A DNA stretch of 64,000 bases. Origin: Pseudomonadota bacterium (GTDB taxonomy: Bacteria; Pseudomonadota; Gammaproteobacteria; Xanthomonadales; Xanthomonadaceae). The notes under the pieces were generated by a model. The model was not told where the DNA came from. It ran no database searches and saw only the letters and a program-made list of their open reading frames with translations. Positions 7,858 through 16,395 of the stretch are shown one piece after another. The stretch covers positions 62,001 to 126,000 of the forward strand of contig JAKACT010000006.1 of NCBI GenBank assembly GCA_021821195.1. Reading direction: 5' to 3'. The position numbers and the translations under genes were made by a program. How positions within the stretch are numbered: position 1 is the stretch's first letter; every line of letters begins with the position of its first letter.

Positions 7858-9204
7858 TCAGCCGCCGTCCGGCGCGCGTGCGTCGGGCAGTTTCTTCGCC
7901 TCGCCCGCTACCTTCCATGCGCTGAAGGTAAACCCGCAGGCCACCAGCAGACCCACGCCGAACACCGCGGTGGAGCCGAATCCCGCCAGCAGCTTGTGCG
8001 TCCACACGAAGGTCAGGTCGCCGCCGCGATAGATCACCGTATCGATCGCCGCGCCGGCCTTGTAGCGCCACTCGCGCGCCACCCGGGTGTAGATGGTTTC
8101 GCGCGCCGGCTTGCCCAGCGCGAACTCGCCGCTGCGGGTCATCACCTGCACCACCGCCACCAGCAGCGGCAGCGGCGATGCCGCCAGTGCGGCGTAGCCG
8201 AGCACGATGGCGAAACCCGGGATCAGCAGCGCCGGAGCGATGCCGAAGCGAGACAGCAGCGCGCGGGTGACGAACAGCTGCACCAGCAGGGTCACCCCGT
8301 TCACCGCCAGGTCGATGCTGGCGTAGTAGGCGGTCGCCGCCTTCGGATCCGGGTAGAACTGGCGCACGATCGCCGCCTGCTCGTTGTACAGCAGCGTGCC
8401 CCCCCCCACCCCCAGCACGCACAGCAGCGCCAGCCAGCGCAGCAGCGGCTCGCTGGCCACCAGTTTCAGGCCGGCCCATACCGCCCCGCCCATCGGCACC
8501 TCGCCGCTGGCCAGCCGGCGGCTGGCCTCGCGCTGCACCGCGTAATGGCGCAGCCGCAGCAGGCAGACCACGCACAGCACCAGGAACGCGGCCGACACCA
8601 GCATCAGGTTGGCGATGCCTATCCGCTCCACCAGCACACGGGTCAACGTCGGGCCGAGGATCGCGCCCACGGTGCCGGCGGCGCCGATGTAGCCGTAGCT
8701 GCGGCGCGCTTCGGCATCGCTGAAGACATCGGCCATGAAGCTCCAGAACACCGCCACCGCGAACAGGTTGAACACGGTGATCCACAGGAAGAACGCCATC
8801 CCGCGCCCGGGCATGCCGCTGTCGAAGGCGACGTAGAACAGCAGCAGGGTGGCGATGAAGAGGCCGTACACCGTCGGCAGGAACACCCGCCGCGGCCAGC
8901 GGCTGACCAGCCAGCCGTACACCGGCTGCAGCGCCAGCATGATCAGGAACGTGCAGGTGAACAGCACCTGCAGCTGCAGGTCCTTCAGCGCCACCCCGCG
9001 TTCGGCGAAGAACGCGACCATCGAGGGCGGGAACAGCGCGGCCACGTCGCTGGACGCGCCCATCGCCTCGCGCACCGGACGCAGCACGTAGTAGCCGGTG
9101 AGCAGGCAGAAGAAGTACAGGAACGACCACAGCAGCGGCGGCGAATCGCCGAGCGCGGCTTTGAAGCGACCGAAACTGCCTGCGACGGCGGGGCGTTGGG
9201 ACAT
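7858..9204 (-). CDS. MFS-like transporter related to NTP/NDP exchange (NTT) carriers
   Basis: Polytopic inner-membrane protein of 448 residues with about 11-12 hydrophobic segments. The N-terminal signature GYYVLRPVREAMG and the pattern of segments are typical of proteins annotated as NTT/AAA-type nucleotide transporters or MFS transporters. True ATP/ADP exchange is known mainly from intracellular bacteria and plastids, so the function here is open. I chose the ATG at 9204; an upstream ATG would add 22 atypical residues. A run of nine C bases (8399-8407) lies inside the coding region. The gene is divergent from a GMC oxidoreductase. Confidence 0.75.
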   Translation of the reverse strand: MSQRPAVAGSFGRFKAALGDSPPLLWSFLYFFCLLTGYYVLRPVREAMGASSDVAALFPPSMVAFFAERGVALKDLQLQVLFTCTFLIMLALQPVYGWLVSRWPRRVFLPTVYGLFIATLLLFYVAFDSGMPGRGMAFFLWITVFNLFAVAVFWSFMADVFSDAEARRSYGYIGAAGTVGAILGPTLTRVLVERIGIANLMLVSAAFLVLCVVCLLRLRHYAVQREASRRLASGEVPMGGAVWAGLKLVASEPLLRWLALLCVLGVGGGTLLYNEQAAIVRQFYPDPKAATAYYASIDLAVNGVTLLVQLFVTRALLSRFGIAPALLIPGFAIVLGYAALAASPLPLLVAVVQVMTRSGEFALGKPARETIYTRVAREWRYKAGAAIDTVIYRGGDLTFVWTHKLLAGFGSTAVFGVGLLVACGFTFSAWKVAGEAKKLPDARAPDGG

Positions 9205-9270
9205 GGCGGCCGGAAGGCGGAACGGTGCGCAACGGTAACCGCTGCAGGCCCGTCCGCGCCACCCCGCCAA

Positions 9271-9284
9271 AGAGCATTTGCTCT
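9271..9284. promoter_or_regulatory. Candidate operator, AGAGCA-N2-TGCTCT
   Basis: A perfect 6-bp inverted repeat with a 2-base spacer sits 44 bases before the GTG of the GMC oxidoreductase gene and 67 bases from the start of the divergent transporter. Its location suits a shared regulator; no regulator gene is adjacent. The assignment is inferred from symmetry only. Confidence 0.4.
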
Positions 9285-9327
9285 AGGGACGGCGCATACG
9301 TTCGACTGGTCATCGCAGGGGGCGCAC

Positions 9328-10908
9328 GTGTACGACTACATCATCATCGGCGCCGGTTCCGCCGGCTGCGTGCTGGCCAACCGCCTGAGCGAGGACCCGA
9401 CGGCCAAGGTGCTGCTGCTGGAAGCCGGCGGCCGCGACTGGCACCCGTTCGTGCACATGCCCGCCGGCCTTGCCCGCATCGCCGGGCTGAAATCGATCAA
9501 CTGGGACTACGCCACCGTGCCGCAGCCGCAGCTGGGCGGGCGGGTGCTGTGGTGCCCGCGCGGCAAGCTGCTGGGCGGCTCCAGCTCGATCAACGCGATG
9601 TGCTACATCCGCGGCGTCGCCGCCGACTACGACGCATGGGCGGCCGGCGGCGCCAGCGGCTGGCACTGGGACAACGTGCTGCCCTACTTCCGCAGGTCCG
9701 AAGGCAATGCCCGCGGCGGCAACGAATTCCACGGCGGCGACGGCCCGCTCGGCGTGTCCGACCTGCGCCACGTCAACCCACTCACCCGGGTCTTCATCGA
9801 AGCCGGGCAGCAGGCCGGGCTGGGCGTCAACGACGACTTCAACGGCGCGCGCCAGGAAGGCATGGGCCTGTACCAGGTGACTCAGCGCAACGGCGCGCGC
9901 TGCTCGGCGGCGGTCGCCTACCTCGACCCGGTGAAGGCGCGCCCGAACCTGACCATCCGCACCCACGCCGAGGTCAACCGGATCACCTTCGAGCGCGGCC
10001 GCGCCAATGGGGTGGTCTGTTCGATCCGGGGCCAGGGCTTCCATTTCGAAGCCGCGCGCGAGGTGATCCTCAGCGGGGGGGCGATCAATTCGCCGCAGCT
10101 GCTGATGCTGTCCGGCATCGGCCCGGCCGATGAGCTGCGCCGGCTCGGCATCGAGGTGCTGCACGATGCACCGGGCGTCGGCGCCAACCTGCAGGACCAC
10201 CTCGACGTCACCACCCTGCAGCACTGCACGCAGCCGATCAGCTACGACCGCGTCAGCGAGGTGAAGACCGCGCTGCAGTACTACCTCGGCGGCCACCGGG
10301 GTCCGGGCACCAGCAACGTGGCGGAAGGCGCGGGCTTCGTGCGTTCGCCGCTGGCGCAGGATGCGCGCGCCGACATCCAGCTGCACTTCATCCCGGCGAT
10401 GATCGACGACCACGGCCGCAACCGCCTGCGCGGCGACGGCTACACCCTGCACGCCTGCTTCCTGCGCCCGCGCAGCCGCGGCAGCGTGCGGCTGGCCAGC
10501 AACCGCGCCGCCGACAAGCCGATCATCGACCCCAACTACCTTGGCGATGCGGAAGGTTTCGACCGCCGCATGCTGGTGGAATGCGCGAAGCTGTCGCTGG
10601 AAATCCTGGCGCAGAAGGCATTCGATCCCTATCGCGGCGCGCCGATCTTCCCCGCCACCACCCCGCGCACCGATGCCGAGTTCCTGGACTTCGTGCGCAG
10701 CCGCGCCGAAACCGTCTACCACCCCATCGGCACCTGCCGGATGGGCAGCGACGCCGCCGCGGTGGTCGACCCGCAGCTGCGCGTGCATGGCGTGGACGGC
10801 CTGCGCGTGGTCGACGCCTCGGTGATGCCGGACCTCCCGGGCGGCAATACCAACGCGCCGACGATCATGATTGCGGAGCGGGCCGCCGATCTGATCAAGG
10901 CAACCTGA
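9328..10908 (+). CDS. GMC-family FAD oxidoreductase (choline/alcohol dehydrogenase-like)
   Basis: Flavin-dependent alcohol oxidoreductase, 526 residues. The FAD dinucleotide-binding motif [18 protein letters not shown] stands at the N-terminus, with GMC signature 1 ([14 protein letters not shown]), signature 2 ([18 protein letters not shown]) and the C-terminal catalytic region [11 protein letters not shown] chose the GTG at 9328 because the FAD fold starts at once and AGGGGG stands 5 bases before it; the open frame extends far upstream but only antisense to the transporter gene. Family members oxidise choline, alkyl or aryl alcohols; betB and betI are not adjacent, so it should not be called betA. 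Divergent from the NTT-like transporter. Confidence 0.92.
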   Translation: MYDYIIIGAGSAGCVLANRLSEDPTAKVLLLEAGGRDWHPFVHMPAGLARIAGLKSINWDYATVPQPQLGGRVLWCPRGKLLGGSSSINAMCYIRGVAADYDAWAAGGASGWHWDNVLPYFRRSEGNARGGNEFHGGDGPLGVSDLRHVNPLTRVFIEAGQQAGLGVNDDFNGARQEGMGLYQVTQRNGARCSAAVAYLDPVKARPNLTIRTHAEVNRITFERGRANGVVCSIRGQGFHFEAAREVILSGGAINSPQLLMLSGIGPADELRRLGIEVLHDAPGVGANLQDHLDVTTLQHCTQPISYDRVSEVKTALQYYLGGHRGPGTSNVAEGAGFVRSPLAQDARADIQLHFIPAMIDDHGRNRLRGDGYTLHACFLRPRSRGSVRLASNRAADKPIIDPNYLGDAEGFDRRMLVECAKLSLEILAQKAFDPYRGAPIFPATTPRTDAEFLDFVRSRAETVYHPIGTCRMGSDAAAVVDPQLRVHGVDGLRVVDASVMPDLPGGNTNAPTIMIAERAADLIKAT

Positions 10909-10919
10909 TCAACCCCGCG

Positions 10920-10943
10920 CTGCGCCCCTGCAACGGGGCGCAG
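10920..10943. terminator. Possible bidirectional terminator hairpin between convergent genes
   Basis: A 9-bp perfect stem (10920-10928 with 10935-10943, 6-base loop) fills the 44-base gap between the stops of the GMC gene and the M48 protease gene. Neither side has a convincing T-run, so termination would be weak. Confidence 0.4.
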
Positions 10944-10952
10944 TGGCAACCG

Positions 10953-12839
10953 TCACTCGCCCAACATCGGCGGCAACGGGCAGTGCAACACGCCGCAGAT
11001 CGTGCGCAGCAGTTCGGCTTCGGCCACGCTGACGCGGCCGTCGCTGCTGATCGCATCGGTGACCGCCTCCACCATCGCCTGCTTGGCCAGCGGATCCAGC
11101 GCGTCCAGCGGCTCCCACACCGCGTCTAGCGCCTGCACGCCTGCCGCGGGCGGCGCATAGGCCAGATGGTCGCGCGGCAAAACACGCTGCAGCCCGGCGA
11201 GATAGGCGCGGCGCGCGGCTGCCTCATCGTCATGGCCGTAGCGCGCCACCACCGCCAGCAGGGTGGCGAATTCACTGCGCACTTTGCCGGGCTTGCGTCG
11301 GCCGAAGCGGGCATAGCGTGCCGGATCCAGCGATTCGCGCACCTGCACCTGCAACAGTCGTGCGAGGCAGTATTCGAACAGCGAGACTTGGCCGTCGGCA
11401 TCGATCACGGCCCGCACGGTATCGAGAAAGCGCTCCAGCTGCGGCCGCGGCCGCAGCCGCAATACAGGGAAAGCCAGCGCAGCCAACGGTAACCGCAGCG
11501 CCGGGTGCAGGTCGGCGGTCAGCTGCTGGTGGATGCGCAGGGCGTGGTCGGCGGCTCCGTCGCCAAGTCGCTCGGCGATCACCTTGCGCTGCGCGTCCAG
11601 AACGTCGTCGGCTTCCGCCAGCAGCAGCGCCAGCAGCAGCGACATCACCGCCTCGCGATCGCGGGCCAGGTCGCGCAGCGCCTCGGGGACCGCATCGACG
11701 ATCGCATCGGCGCGGCGGTAGTCATCGGATGCCGGCGTGGCCACCTGCGCGGCCACGCGCGGGGGCGACACCCGTACCCGTTCGCGCAAACCCGGCAACG
11801 CCGCACCCCCGGCTTCGGCCAGACCCAGTGCGATGTCTTCCTGCAGCCCGTCCGGCGGTACAGCGCGCCATTCGGCGCGAAGACGCTCGAGCTGTTCGTC
11901 GCGGAAACCCGGCTCCAGCGCACGGATGCGTTCCAGCAGCGGCGGGTGGGTGGCGAACAGGCTGGAAAAACCCACCCCGTCGCCGAACAGCATGTGGCTG
12001 ACCTCTTCGGCGTCGCCGCGGTGGCTGAGCCGCGAGCCCTCGCCCACCCCGGCGATCTTCTTCAGCGCCCCGGCCAGACCCGCGGTCTGGCGGGTGAACT
12101 GGACCGCGCTGGCGTCGGCCAGCCGCTCGCGCGAGCGGCTGACGCCGGCCTTGATCAGTCGGCCGAAGAACAGGCCCACGTAGCCGATGACCATCGCCAC
12201 CAGCGCGGCCACCAGCAGGGCGCCGGCGTTCTTGTTGCGGCTGCCACCGAAGCGGCCGTATTCCAGCACCTTGCGGCCGATCAGGCCGATCATCAGGATC
12301 CCGAACAGCACCCCGATCAGGCGCACGTTGAGCCGCATGTCGCCATTGAGGATGTGGCTGAACTCATGCGCGATCACGCCCTGCAGCTCGTCGCGGTTGA
12401 GCCGCTCCAAGGTGCCGCGGGTCACCGCCACCACCGCATCGGACGGGCTGAAGCCGGCGGCGAAGGCGTTGATGCCGGCCTCCTCCTCCAGCACGTAGAG
12501 CTTGGGCACCGGCACGCCGGAGGCGATGGCGATTTCCTCCACCACGTTGCGCAGCCGCCGCAGCGACAGGTCGGTGGTGTCCGCCGGCACCAGCGTGCCG
12601 CCCATCTGCTGGGCCACCGCCTCGCCGCCACCGCCGAGGCTGGCGATGCGGTAGAGCGAGCCGAACAGGATCGTCAGCAGGGTGATCCCGGTGGTGAAGG
12701 CCAGCATCTTCCAGGACGGCACGACCAGCCACGCAGCCAGGTCGACCGCGGCCACGATGCCGGCCACCGCCAGCCCGAACAGGAAAACCAGCCGCGCCGA
12801 AGCGCGGCGCGCATTGGCCTGGTGCTCGAAGAAATTCAT
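10953..12839 (-). CDS. M48-family membrane zinc metalloprotease, HtpX-like, with TerB-like C-terminus
   Basis: Probable membrane protease of 628 residues, about twice the length of HtpX. Two membrane segments lie at roughly 18-40 and 45-65, and the zinc motif HEFSH at 158-162 is followed by two more hydrophobic segments. A downstream RERLADASAV carries the likely third zinc-ligand glutamate. The C-terminal half is not protease: it contains acidic loops DADGQVSLFEY and SSDGRVSVAEAELL that resemble TerB-type repeats (my inference). The gene lies 72 bases downstream of lemA on the same strand. The LemA-M48 pairing is common in proteobacteria. Confidence 0.88.
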   Translation of the reverse strand: MNFFEHQANARRASARLVFLFGLAVAGIVAAVDLAAWLVVPSWKMLAFTTGITLLTILFGSLYRIASLGGGGEAVAQQMGGTLVPADTTDLSLRRLRNVVEEIAIASGVPVPKLYVLEEEAGINAFAAGFSPSDAVVAVTRGTLERLNRDELQGVIAHEFSHILNGDMRLNVRLIGVLFGILMIGLIGRKVLEYGRFGGSRNKNAGALLVAALVAMVIGYVGLFFGRLIKAGVSRSRERLADASAVQFTRQTAGLAGALKKIAGVGEGSRLSHRGDAEEVSHMLFGDGVGFSSLFATHPPLLERIRALEPGFRDEQLERLRAEWRAVPPDGLQEDIALGLAEAGGAALPGLRERVRVSPPRVAAQVATPASDDYRRADAIVDAVPEALRDLARDREAVMSLLLALLLAEADDVLDAQRKVIAERLGDGAADHALRIHQQLTADLHPALRLPLAALAFPVLRLRPRPQLERFLDTVRAVIDADGQVSLFEYCLARLLQVQVRESLDPARYARFGRRKPGKVRSEFATLLAVVARYGHDDEAAARRAYLAGLQRVLPRDHLAYAPPAAGVQALDAVWEPLDALDPLAKQAMVEAVTDAISSDGRVSVAEAELLRTICGVLHCPLPPMLGE

Positions 12840-12877
12840 GGCTGGAAGGCGTCCCTCATCCGGCCGGGGGCCACGTC

Positions 12878-12896
12878 CTCCCCGCGCGGCGGGGAG
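12878..12896 (-). repeat. Extragenic palindrome between lemA and the M48 gene
   Basis: An 8-bp perfect stem, CTCCCCGC with GCGGGGAG and a 3-base loop, is embedded in CCCTCATCC...GAGAAGG. It resembles palindromic units scattered in many proteobacterial genomes. It may attenuate or stabilise the lemA-M48 transcript. Confidence 0.5.
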
Positions 12897-12911
12897 AAGG
12901 AGCGGGTGCGG

Positions 12912-13520
12912 TCAGAACTGTACCTTCGGCGCTTCGCGCACCTGCGCCTGCTTGTCGGCCGGGATCTCCAGCAGGGTGGCCGGCTGGAAGCCGAACATGC
13001 CGGCGAACACGCTGTTGGGGAACACTTCGCGCCTGTTGTTGTAGGCCATCACCATGTCATTGAAGGCCTGCCGCGCGAACGCGACCTTGTTCTCGGTGCT
13101 GGTCAACTCCTCGGTGAGCTGCATCATGTTCTGGTTGGCCTTGAGGTCCGGATAGGCCTCGGCCACCGCCAGCAGGCGGCCCAGCCCGGCGTTGAGCTGG
13201 CCCTGCGCGGCGGCCAGCTGCGCCATCGCCGCGGGGTCGCCGGGGCTGGCCTTGGCTGCGGCCAGACCGGATTGCGCGGCCGAGCGGGCGGCGATCACCG
13301 CCTCCAGCGTCTCGCGCTCGTGCGCCATGTATTTCTTCGCCACTTCGACCAGATTCGGGATCAGGTCGAAGCGTCGCTGCAGCTGCACGTCGATCTGCGC
13401 GAAGGCGTTCTTGAACGCGTTGCGCGCGGTCACCAGACCGTTGTAGATGCCGACCGCCCAGAGCAGGATTGCAACCACGACTGCAGCGACAATCGCCAGG
13501 AAAATCAAAAAGCTACCCAT
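12912..13520 (-). CDS. lemA: LemA family protein
   Basis: Membrane-anchored coiled-coil protein of 202 residues. An N-terminal transmembrane helix (about 2-24) is followed by the LemA core with YNGLVTARNAFKNAFAQIDV, LQRRFDLIPNLVEVAKKYM and the C-terminal YNNRREVFPNSVFAGMFGF block. I chose the ATG at 13520 because GAGGGGAG stands 7-8 bases before it; an in-frame ATG 15 bases upstream overlaps that ribosome-binding site. Biochemical role is unclear; the family is repeatedly paired with HtpX/M48 proteases, as here, and may be a substrate or partner. Confidence 0.93.
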   Translation of the reverse strand: MGSFLIFLAIVAAVVVAILLWAVGIYNGLVTARNAFKNAFAQIDVQLQRRFDLIPNLVEVAKKYMAHERETLEAVIAARSAAQSGLAAAKASPGDPAAMAQLAAAQGQLNAGLGRLLAVAEAYPDLKANQNMMQLTEELTSTENKVAFARQAFNDMVMAYNNRREVFPNSVFAGMFGFQPATLLEIPADKQAQVREAPKVQF

Positions 13521-13602
13521 TGAAGCTCCCCTCATTCATGCATTCGTGGAAACAGGCGCTAGAATCGACCCGTCGTCGCAGCATACGCAGGGGGCCCAGT
13601 CG

Positions 13603-14946
13603 ATGAAAGAGCGCACCCGGGGATACATCTGGAAGACCGGCCTGGTCGCGGCACTGCTACCGCTGGCAGCGGGTTCCGCCACCCAGGACAGCGTGCCGTT
13701 CAACGGCACTATCGCGCGCACCGCCAGCATGGCGGCGAACCTGCCGCCGGCACTGCCGCTGCCTGCCGTCGCCAGCAACCTGGACGTTGCGCGCTTCGAA
13801 GCGATTGCCGAAGCGCTGGTCGCCAATGGCCGCATTCCGGGCCTGGCGATGGCGATCGTCAAGGACGGCCGCATCCTCAGCGCGCGCGGCTACGGCATCA
13901 CCGATACCCGCGCGCCGCAGCCGGTGGATGCCCACACGGTGTTCCGGCTGGCATCGCTGTCGAAGTCGTTCGCCGGCACCATGACCGGGATCCTGGTCAA
14001 CGACGGCATGCTGCGCTGGGACAGCCACCTCACCGACTATGTGCCGTCGTTCCGCATGTCGATGCCGGACGCCGCCCAGCAGGTCACCGTGGCGGACATC
14101 CTCAGCCACCGCATGGGCCTGACCCACAACGCCTTCGACCGCGACCTGGAAGGCAATGCGAACTACCACGACCTGACCCTGCGGATGGCCAACGCGCCGA
14201 TGACCTGCGCGCCGGGCGACTGCTACGCCTATCAGAACGTGGCGTTCAGCCTGATCGGCGACATCGTGTTCGCCACCACCGGCCAGTTCTACAGCGAGGC
14301 GGTGGCGCGCCGCATCTTCAAGCCACTGGGCATGAACGACGCCAGCTACGGCCTGGAAGGCATCGAGGCCAGTGCGCGCTGGGCGCGCCCGCACGTGCGC
14401 GGACGCGGCGGCTGGGTGTCGCTGACGCCCAAGCCCACCTACTACCGGGTGGCGCCGGCCGCCGGCGTCAACGCCAGCATCAGCGACATGGCGCAATGGC
14501 TACTGGCGCATACCGGCCACCGTCCCGAAGTCCTGCCGGCGCCACTGCTGGCAACCCTGCATGCGCCGGTGGTGGCGACACCCAGCGAGATCCGCGGCGC
14601 CTCCTGGCGGCGCGCCCGGCTGGCCACCGCTGGCTATGCGTTGGGTTGGCGCGCCTACAACTATTCCGGCCACCAGGTGGTCTTCCACGGCGGCGCAGTG
14701 CAGGGCTATCGCGGTGCGATGGCGCTGCTGCCGGAACAAGACCTAGGCGTGGTGATCCTGTGGAACAGCGAGAGCGCCCTGCCCGGCGGGTTGCTGCCGA
14801 CCATCCTCGACAACGCATTGGGCATGGGCGGCGGCCAGTGGCTGGACGACGAGACCATCGACGGCTCCGAAGGCCTGCTGTACGCCGAGCGCAACACCAC
14901 CCCGTCCGGCACCAGCGCATCCGCGTCCAAGGCCTCGCCGCCCTGA
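13603..14946 (+). CDS. Serine beta-lactamase-like hydrolase (class C/AmpC-fold), exported
   Basis: Serine hydrolase of the penicillin-binding-protein/class C beta-lactamase fold, 447 residues. An N-terminal hydrophobic stretch (about 10-24) suggests export. The active-site triad motifs are present: S118-L-S-K121, Y210-Q-N212 and a late HGG in VVFHGGAVQGY. Fold members include DD-peptidases, esterases and D-aminopeptidases, so antibiotic resistance should not be assumed. I chose the ATG at 13603, where the signal-like segment begins; the in-frame extension upstream has no such feature. Divergent from lemA, convergent with the H1-like gene. Confidence 0.88.
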   Translation: MKERTRGYIWKTGLVAALLPLAAGSATQDSVPFNGTIARTASMAANLPPALPLPAVASNLDVARFEAIAEALVANGRIPGLAMAIVKDGRILSARGYGITDTRAPQPVDAHTVFRLASLSKSFAGTMTGILVNDGMLRWDSHLTDYVPSFRMSMPDAAQQVTVADILSHRMGLTHNAFDRDLEGNANYHDLTLRMANAPMTCAPGDCYAYQNVAFSLIGDIVFATTGQFYSEAVARRIFKPLGMNDASYGLEGIEASARWARPHVRGRGGWVSLTPKPTYYRVAPAAGVNASISDMAQWLLAHTGHRPEVLPAPLLATLHAPVVATPSEIRGASWRRARLATAGYALGWRAYNYSGHQVVFHGGAVQGYRGAMALLPEQDLGVVILWNSESALPGGLLPTILDNALGMGGGQWLDDETIDGSEGLLYAERNTTPSGTSASASKASPP

Positions 14947-14978
14947 TCCGCGCCTAGCCGCACCAAGCCTAGCCGCGC

Positions 14979-15018
14979 AAAAAAAGAAACCCCTCCCGCC
15001 TGGGCAACGGGAAGGGGT
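14979..15018 (-). terminator. Rho-independent terminator of the H1-like gene
   Basis: On the minus strand a long stem (15018-15008 with 14998-14989, one bulged base, loop of 9) is followed by TTTC and then seven T residues (14985-14979). It lies 55 bases after the H1-like stop. Confidence 0.85.
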
Positions 15019-15073
15019 CTTCAGGATCTTGCTGACGCCGACGCGGGCAGCGCCCGCGCCGGTCGCGTCTTCC

Positions 15074-15559
15074 TTACAGCGTCGGCACCGGGGCAGCCGG
15101 CATCTGCGGAGCAGCGGCAGGCTTGGCCTTCTTGGCAGCAGGCTTCTTCGCAGCCGGCTTCTTGGCAACGGCCTTCTTCGCCGCGGGCTTCTTGGCGACA
15201 GCCTTCTTCGCTGCCGGCTTCTTGGCGACGGCCTTCTTGGCAACGGCCTTCTTCGCTGCCGGCTTCTTGGCGACGGCCTTCTTGGCAACAGCCTTCTTCG
15301 CCGCCGGCTTCTTGGCGACGGCCTTCTTTGCGGCCTTCTTGGCGACCGGCTTCTTGGCAACAGCCTTCTTCGCGACCTTCTTGGCCGCCGGCTTCTTGGC
15401 AACGGCCTTCTTCACCGCCTTCTTGGCGGCCGGCTTCTTGGCGACAGCCTTCTTCGCAACCTTCTTGGCCGCCGGCTTCTTGGCGACAGCCTTCTTGGCA
15501 ACCTTCTTCGCCGCCGGTTTCTTGGCGACGGCTTTCTTCGCAGCTTTCTTAACAGCCAT
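15074..15559 (-). CDS. Histone H1-like, lysine/alanine-rich DNA-binding protein
   Basis: 161-residue protein made almost entirely of [12 protein letters not shown] and VAKK tandem units, with a short non-basic tail ending [12 protein letters not shown]. Such proteins (HctB/AlgP-like, similar to the eukaryotic H1 tail) bind DNA non-specifically and condense or regulate chromatin. I chose the ATG at 15559 because GAGGAG stands 7 bases before it; an upstream ATG is covered by that site. The DNA is a degenerate tandem repeat, so copy number may vary between strains. A strong terminator follows. The long region upstream contains a promoter and a terminator-like element. Confidence 0.9.
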   Translation of the reverse strand: MAVKKAAKKAVAKKPAAKKVAKKAVAKKPAAKKVAKKAVAKKPAAKKAVKKAVAKKPAAKKVAKKAVAKKPVAKKAAKKAVAKKPAAKKAVAKKAVAKKPAAKKAVAKKAVAKKPAAKKAVAKKPAAKKAVAKKPAAKKPAAKKAKPAAAPQMPAAPVPTL

Positions 15560-15723
15560 GGGATGGCTCCTCGTCATTGGGTAAATCGGTAAAGCCCAGT
15601 TACGAAAGACACCGCAGGTATCGGACCTGCGATCGACCGCCGGCGCGCCAGGCGCACCGGACCGGATGCTGCTTCGATGCCGACGGCAGGCGCCGCATCG
15701 AAAAACGACTTTTCCTTGCCACT

Positions 15724-15752
15724 AAAAAACCTGCGGCGCGATACGCGGCAGG
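15724..15752 (-). terminator. Terminator-like hairpin upstream of the H1-like gene
   Basis: On the minus strand the stem CCTGC/GCAGG with an inner CGCG/CGCG helix and ATA-type loop is followed directly by TTTTTT. It lies about 165 bases before the H1-like start, so it would end an upstream transcript or act as an attenuator. Confidence 0.6.
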
Positions 15753-15906
15753 CTTCGAAGTGGACACCCCGGGAACCGGCGAGCCGGCATTCGCGTGAGG
15801 GACGGGGCACCTGCATCCACTTTCCGCAGCAGCGGGTGGAGTTGGTTGTGTCGCCGTCGGCTCTTGCGTTCTGCTTGCCCACATGCTTCCGCAGGAAATG
15901 TCTGCT
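15724..15906 (-). ncRNA. Candidate small RNA or attenuated leader upstream of the H1-like gene
   Basis: A promoter-like element on the minus strand (perfect TTGACA at 15941-15936, 17-base spacer, weak TAGGTT at 15918-15913) would start transcription near 15906. About 180 bases downstream, a stem-loop (CCTGC...GCAGG enclosing CGCG-ATA-CGCG, 15752-15730) is followed by six T residues (15729-15724). This is the layout of a free-standing sRNA, or of an attenuator in the H1 leader. It does not match 6S, tmRNA, SRP RNA or RNase P RNA as I know them. The endpoints are approximate. Confidence 0.35.
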
Positions 15907-16364
15907 GGGCGAAACCTAATCACGCTTTTTTCTAGTGTCAACAATCTTTCGCGAAGTTTTCCTTCGCCGTGTGCGCGAAGGGCGTGCATGACACGTCGAT
16001 CGCGACGCGACAAAGCGGCACGCGCGCGCGCGCGACGCATCGACGCACGCTACGCGAATGTCGCGCACGCAAGCGGTGGCGCGGCTCACAGCGATTAGGG
16101 TGCGCGCGTGTGCAACGCAACCAGGATCATCGCAACGATTGCCAGCGGCATAGGCGCAACGTGCGAAGGCGCCGCGCGCGTCGTCGCAAACCGGCGCTGG
16201 ATTTCGCGCCGCACAAGTGCGTTTGCGCGAAAACTGCGCGAACTTTCCGCAGCCATCCACCACGCGCGCGGCGTTGGCAGCGCGCATCGCGCAGGTGTTC
16301 GCACTGCGCTGCATGGCCACGACGGCGCCGCGGAAGATGCGCCGGCAACCGGCCGGCGGGCAAG

Positions 16365-16395
16365 AAAAAACCCGCGGCGTTTCCGTCGCGGGTTT
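16365..16395 (-). terminator. Rho-independent terminator of gcvH
   Basis: A perfect 9-bp stem AAACCCGCG/CGCGGGTTT (16368-16376 with 16387-16395, 10-base loop) is followed on the minus strand by TTTC. It lies 23 bases after the gcvH stop. Confidence 0.88.

Noticed and set aside
9328-10908. betA choline dehydrogenase
   Set aside because: GMC family is clear, but betB, betI and a choline transporter are absent, and family members have many alcohol substrates.
13603-14946. Antibiotic-resistance beta-lactamase
   Set aside because: The SxxK/YxN/HxG motifs define the fold only; many such proteins are esterases or peptidases, and no ampR or ampD context is present.
15074-15559. Short direct repeats that could suggest a CRISPR array
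   Set aside because: The repeats are codon-level repeats of Lys/Ala/Pro units in a good reading frame; there are no unique spacers and no cas genes.
15724-15906. 6S RNA, tmRNA, SRP RNA or RNase P RNA in the H1 leader
   Set aside because: Length is near 6S, but there is no terminal pairing or 6S-like bulge, no tag peptide, no GGAAGCAGCC-type SRP motif and no RNase P core.
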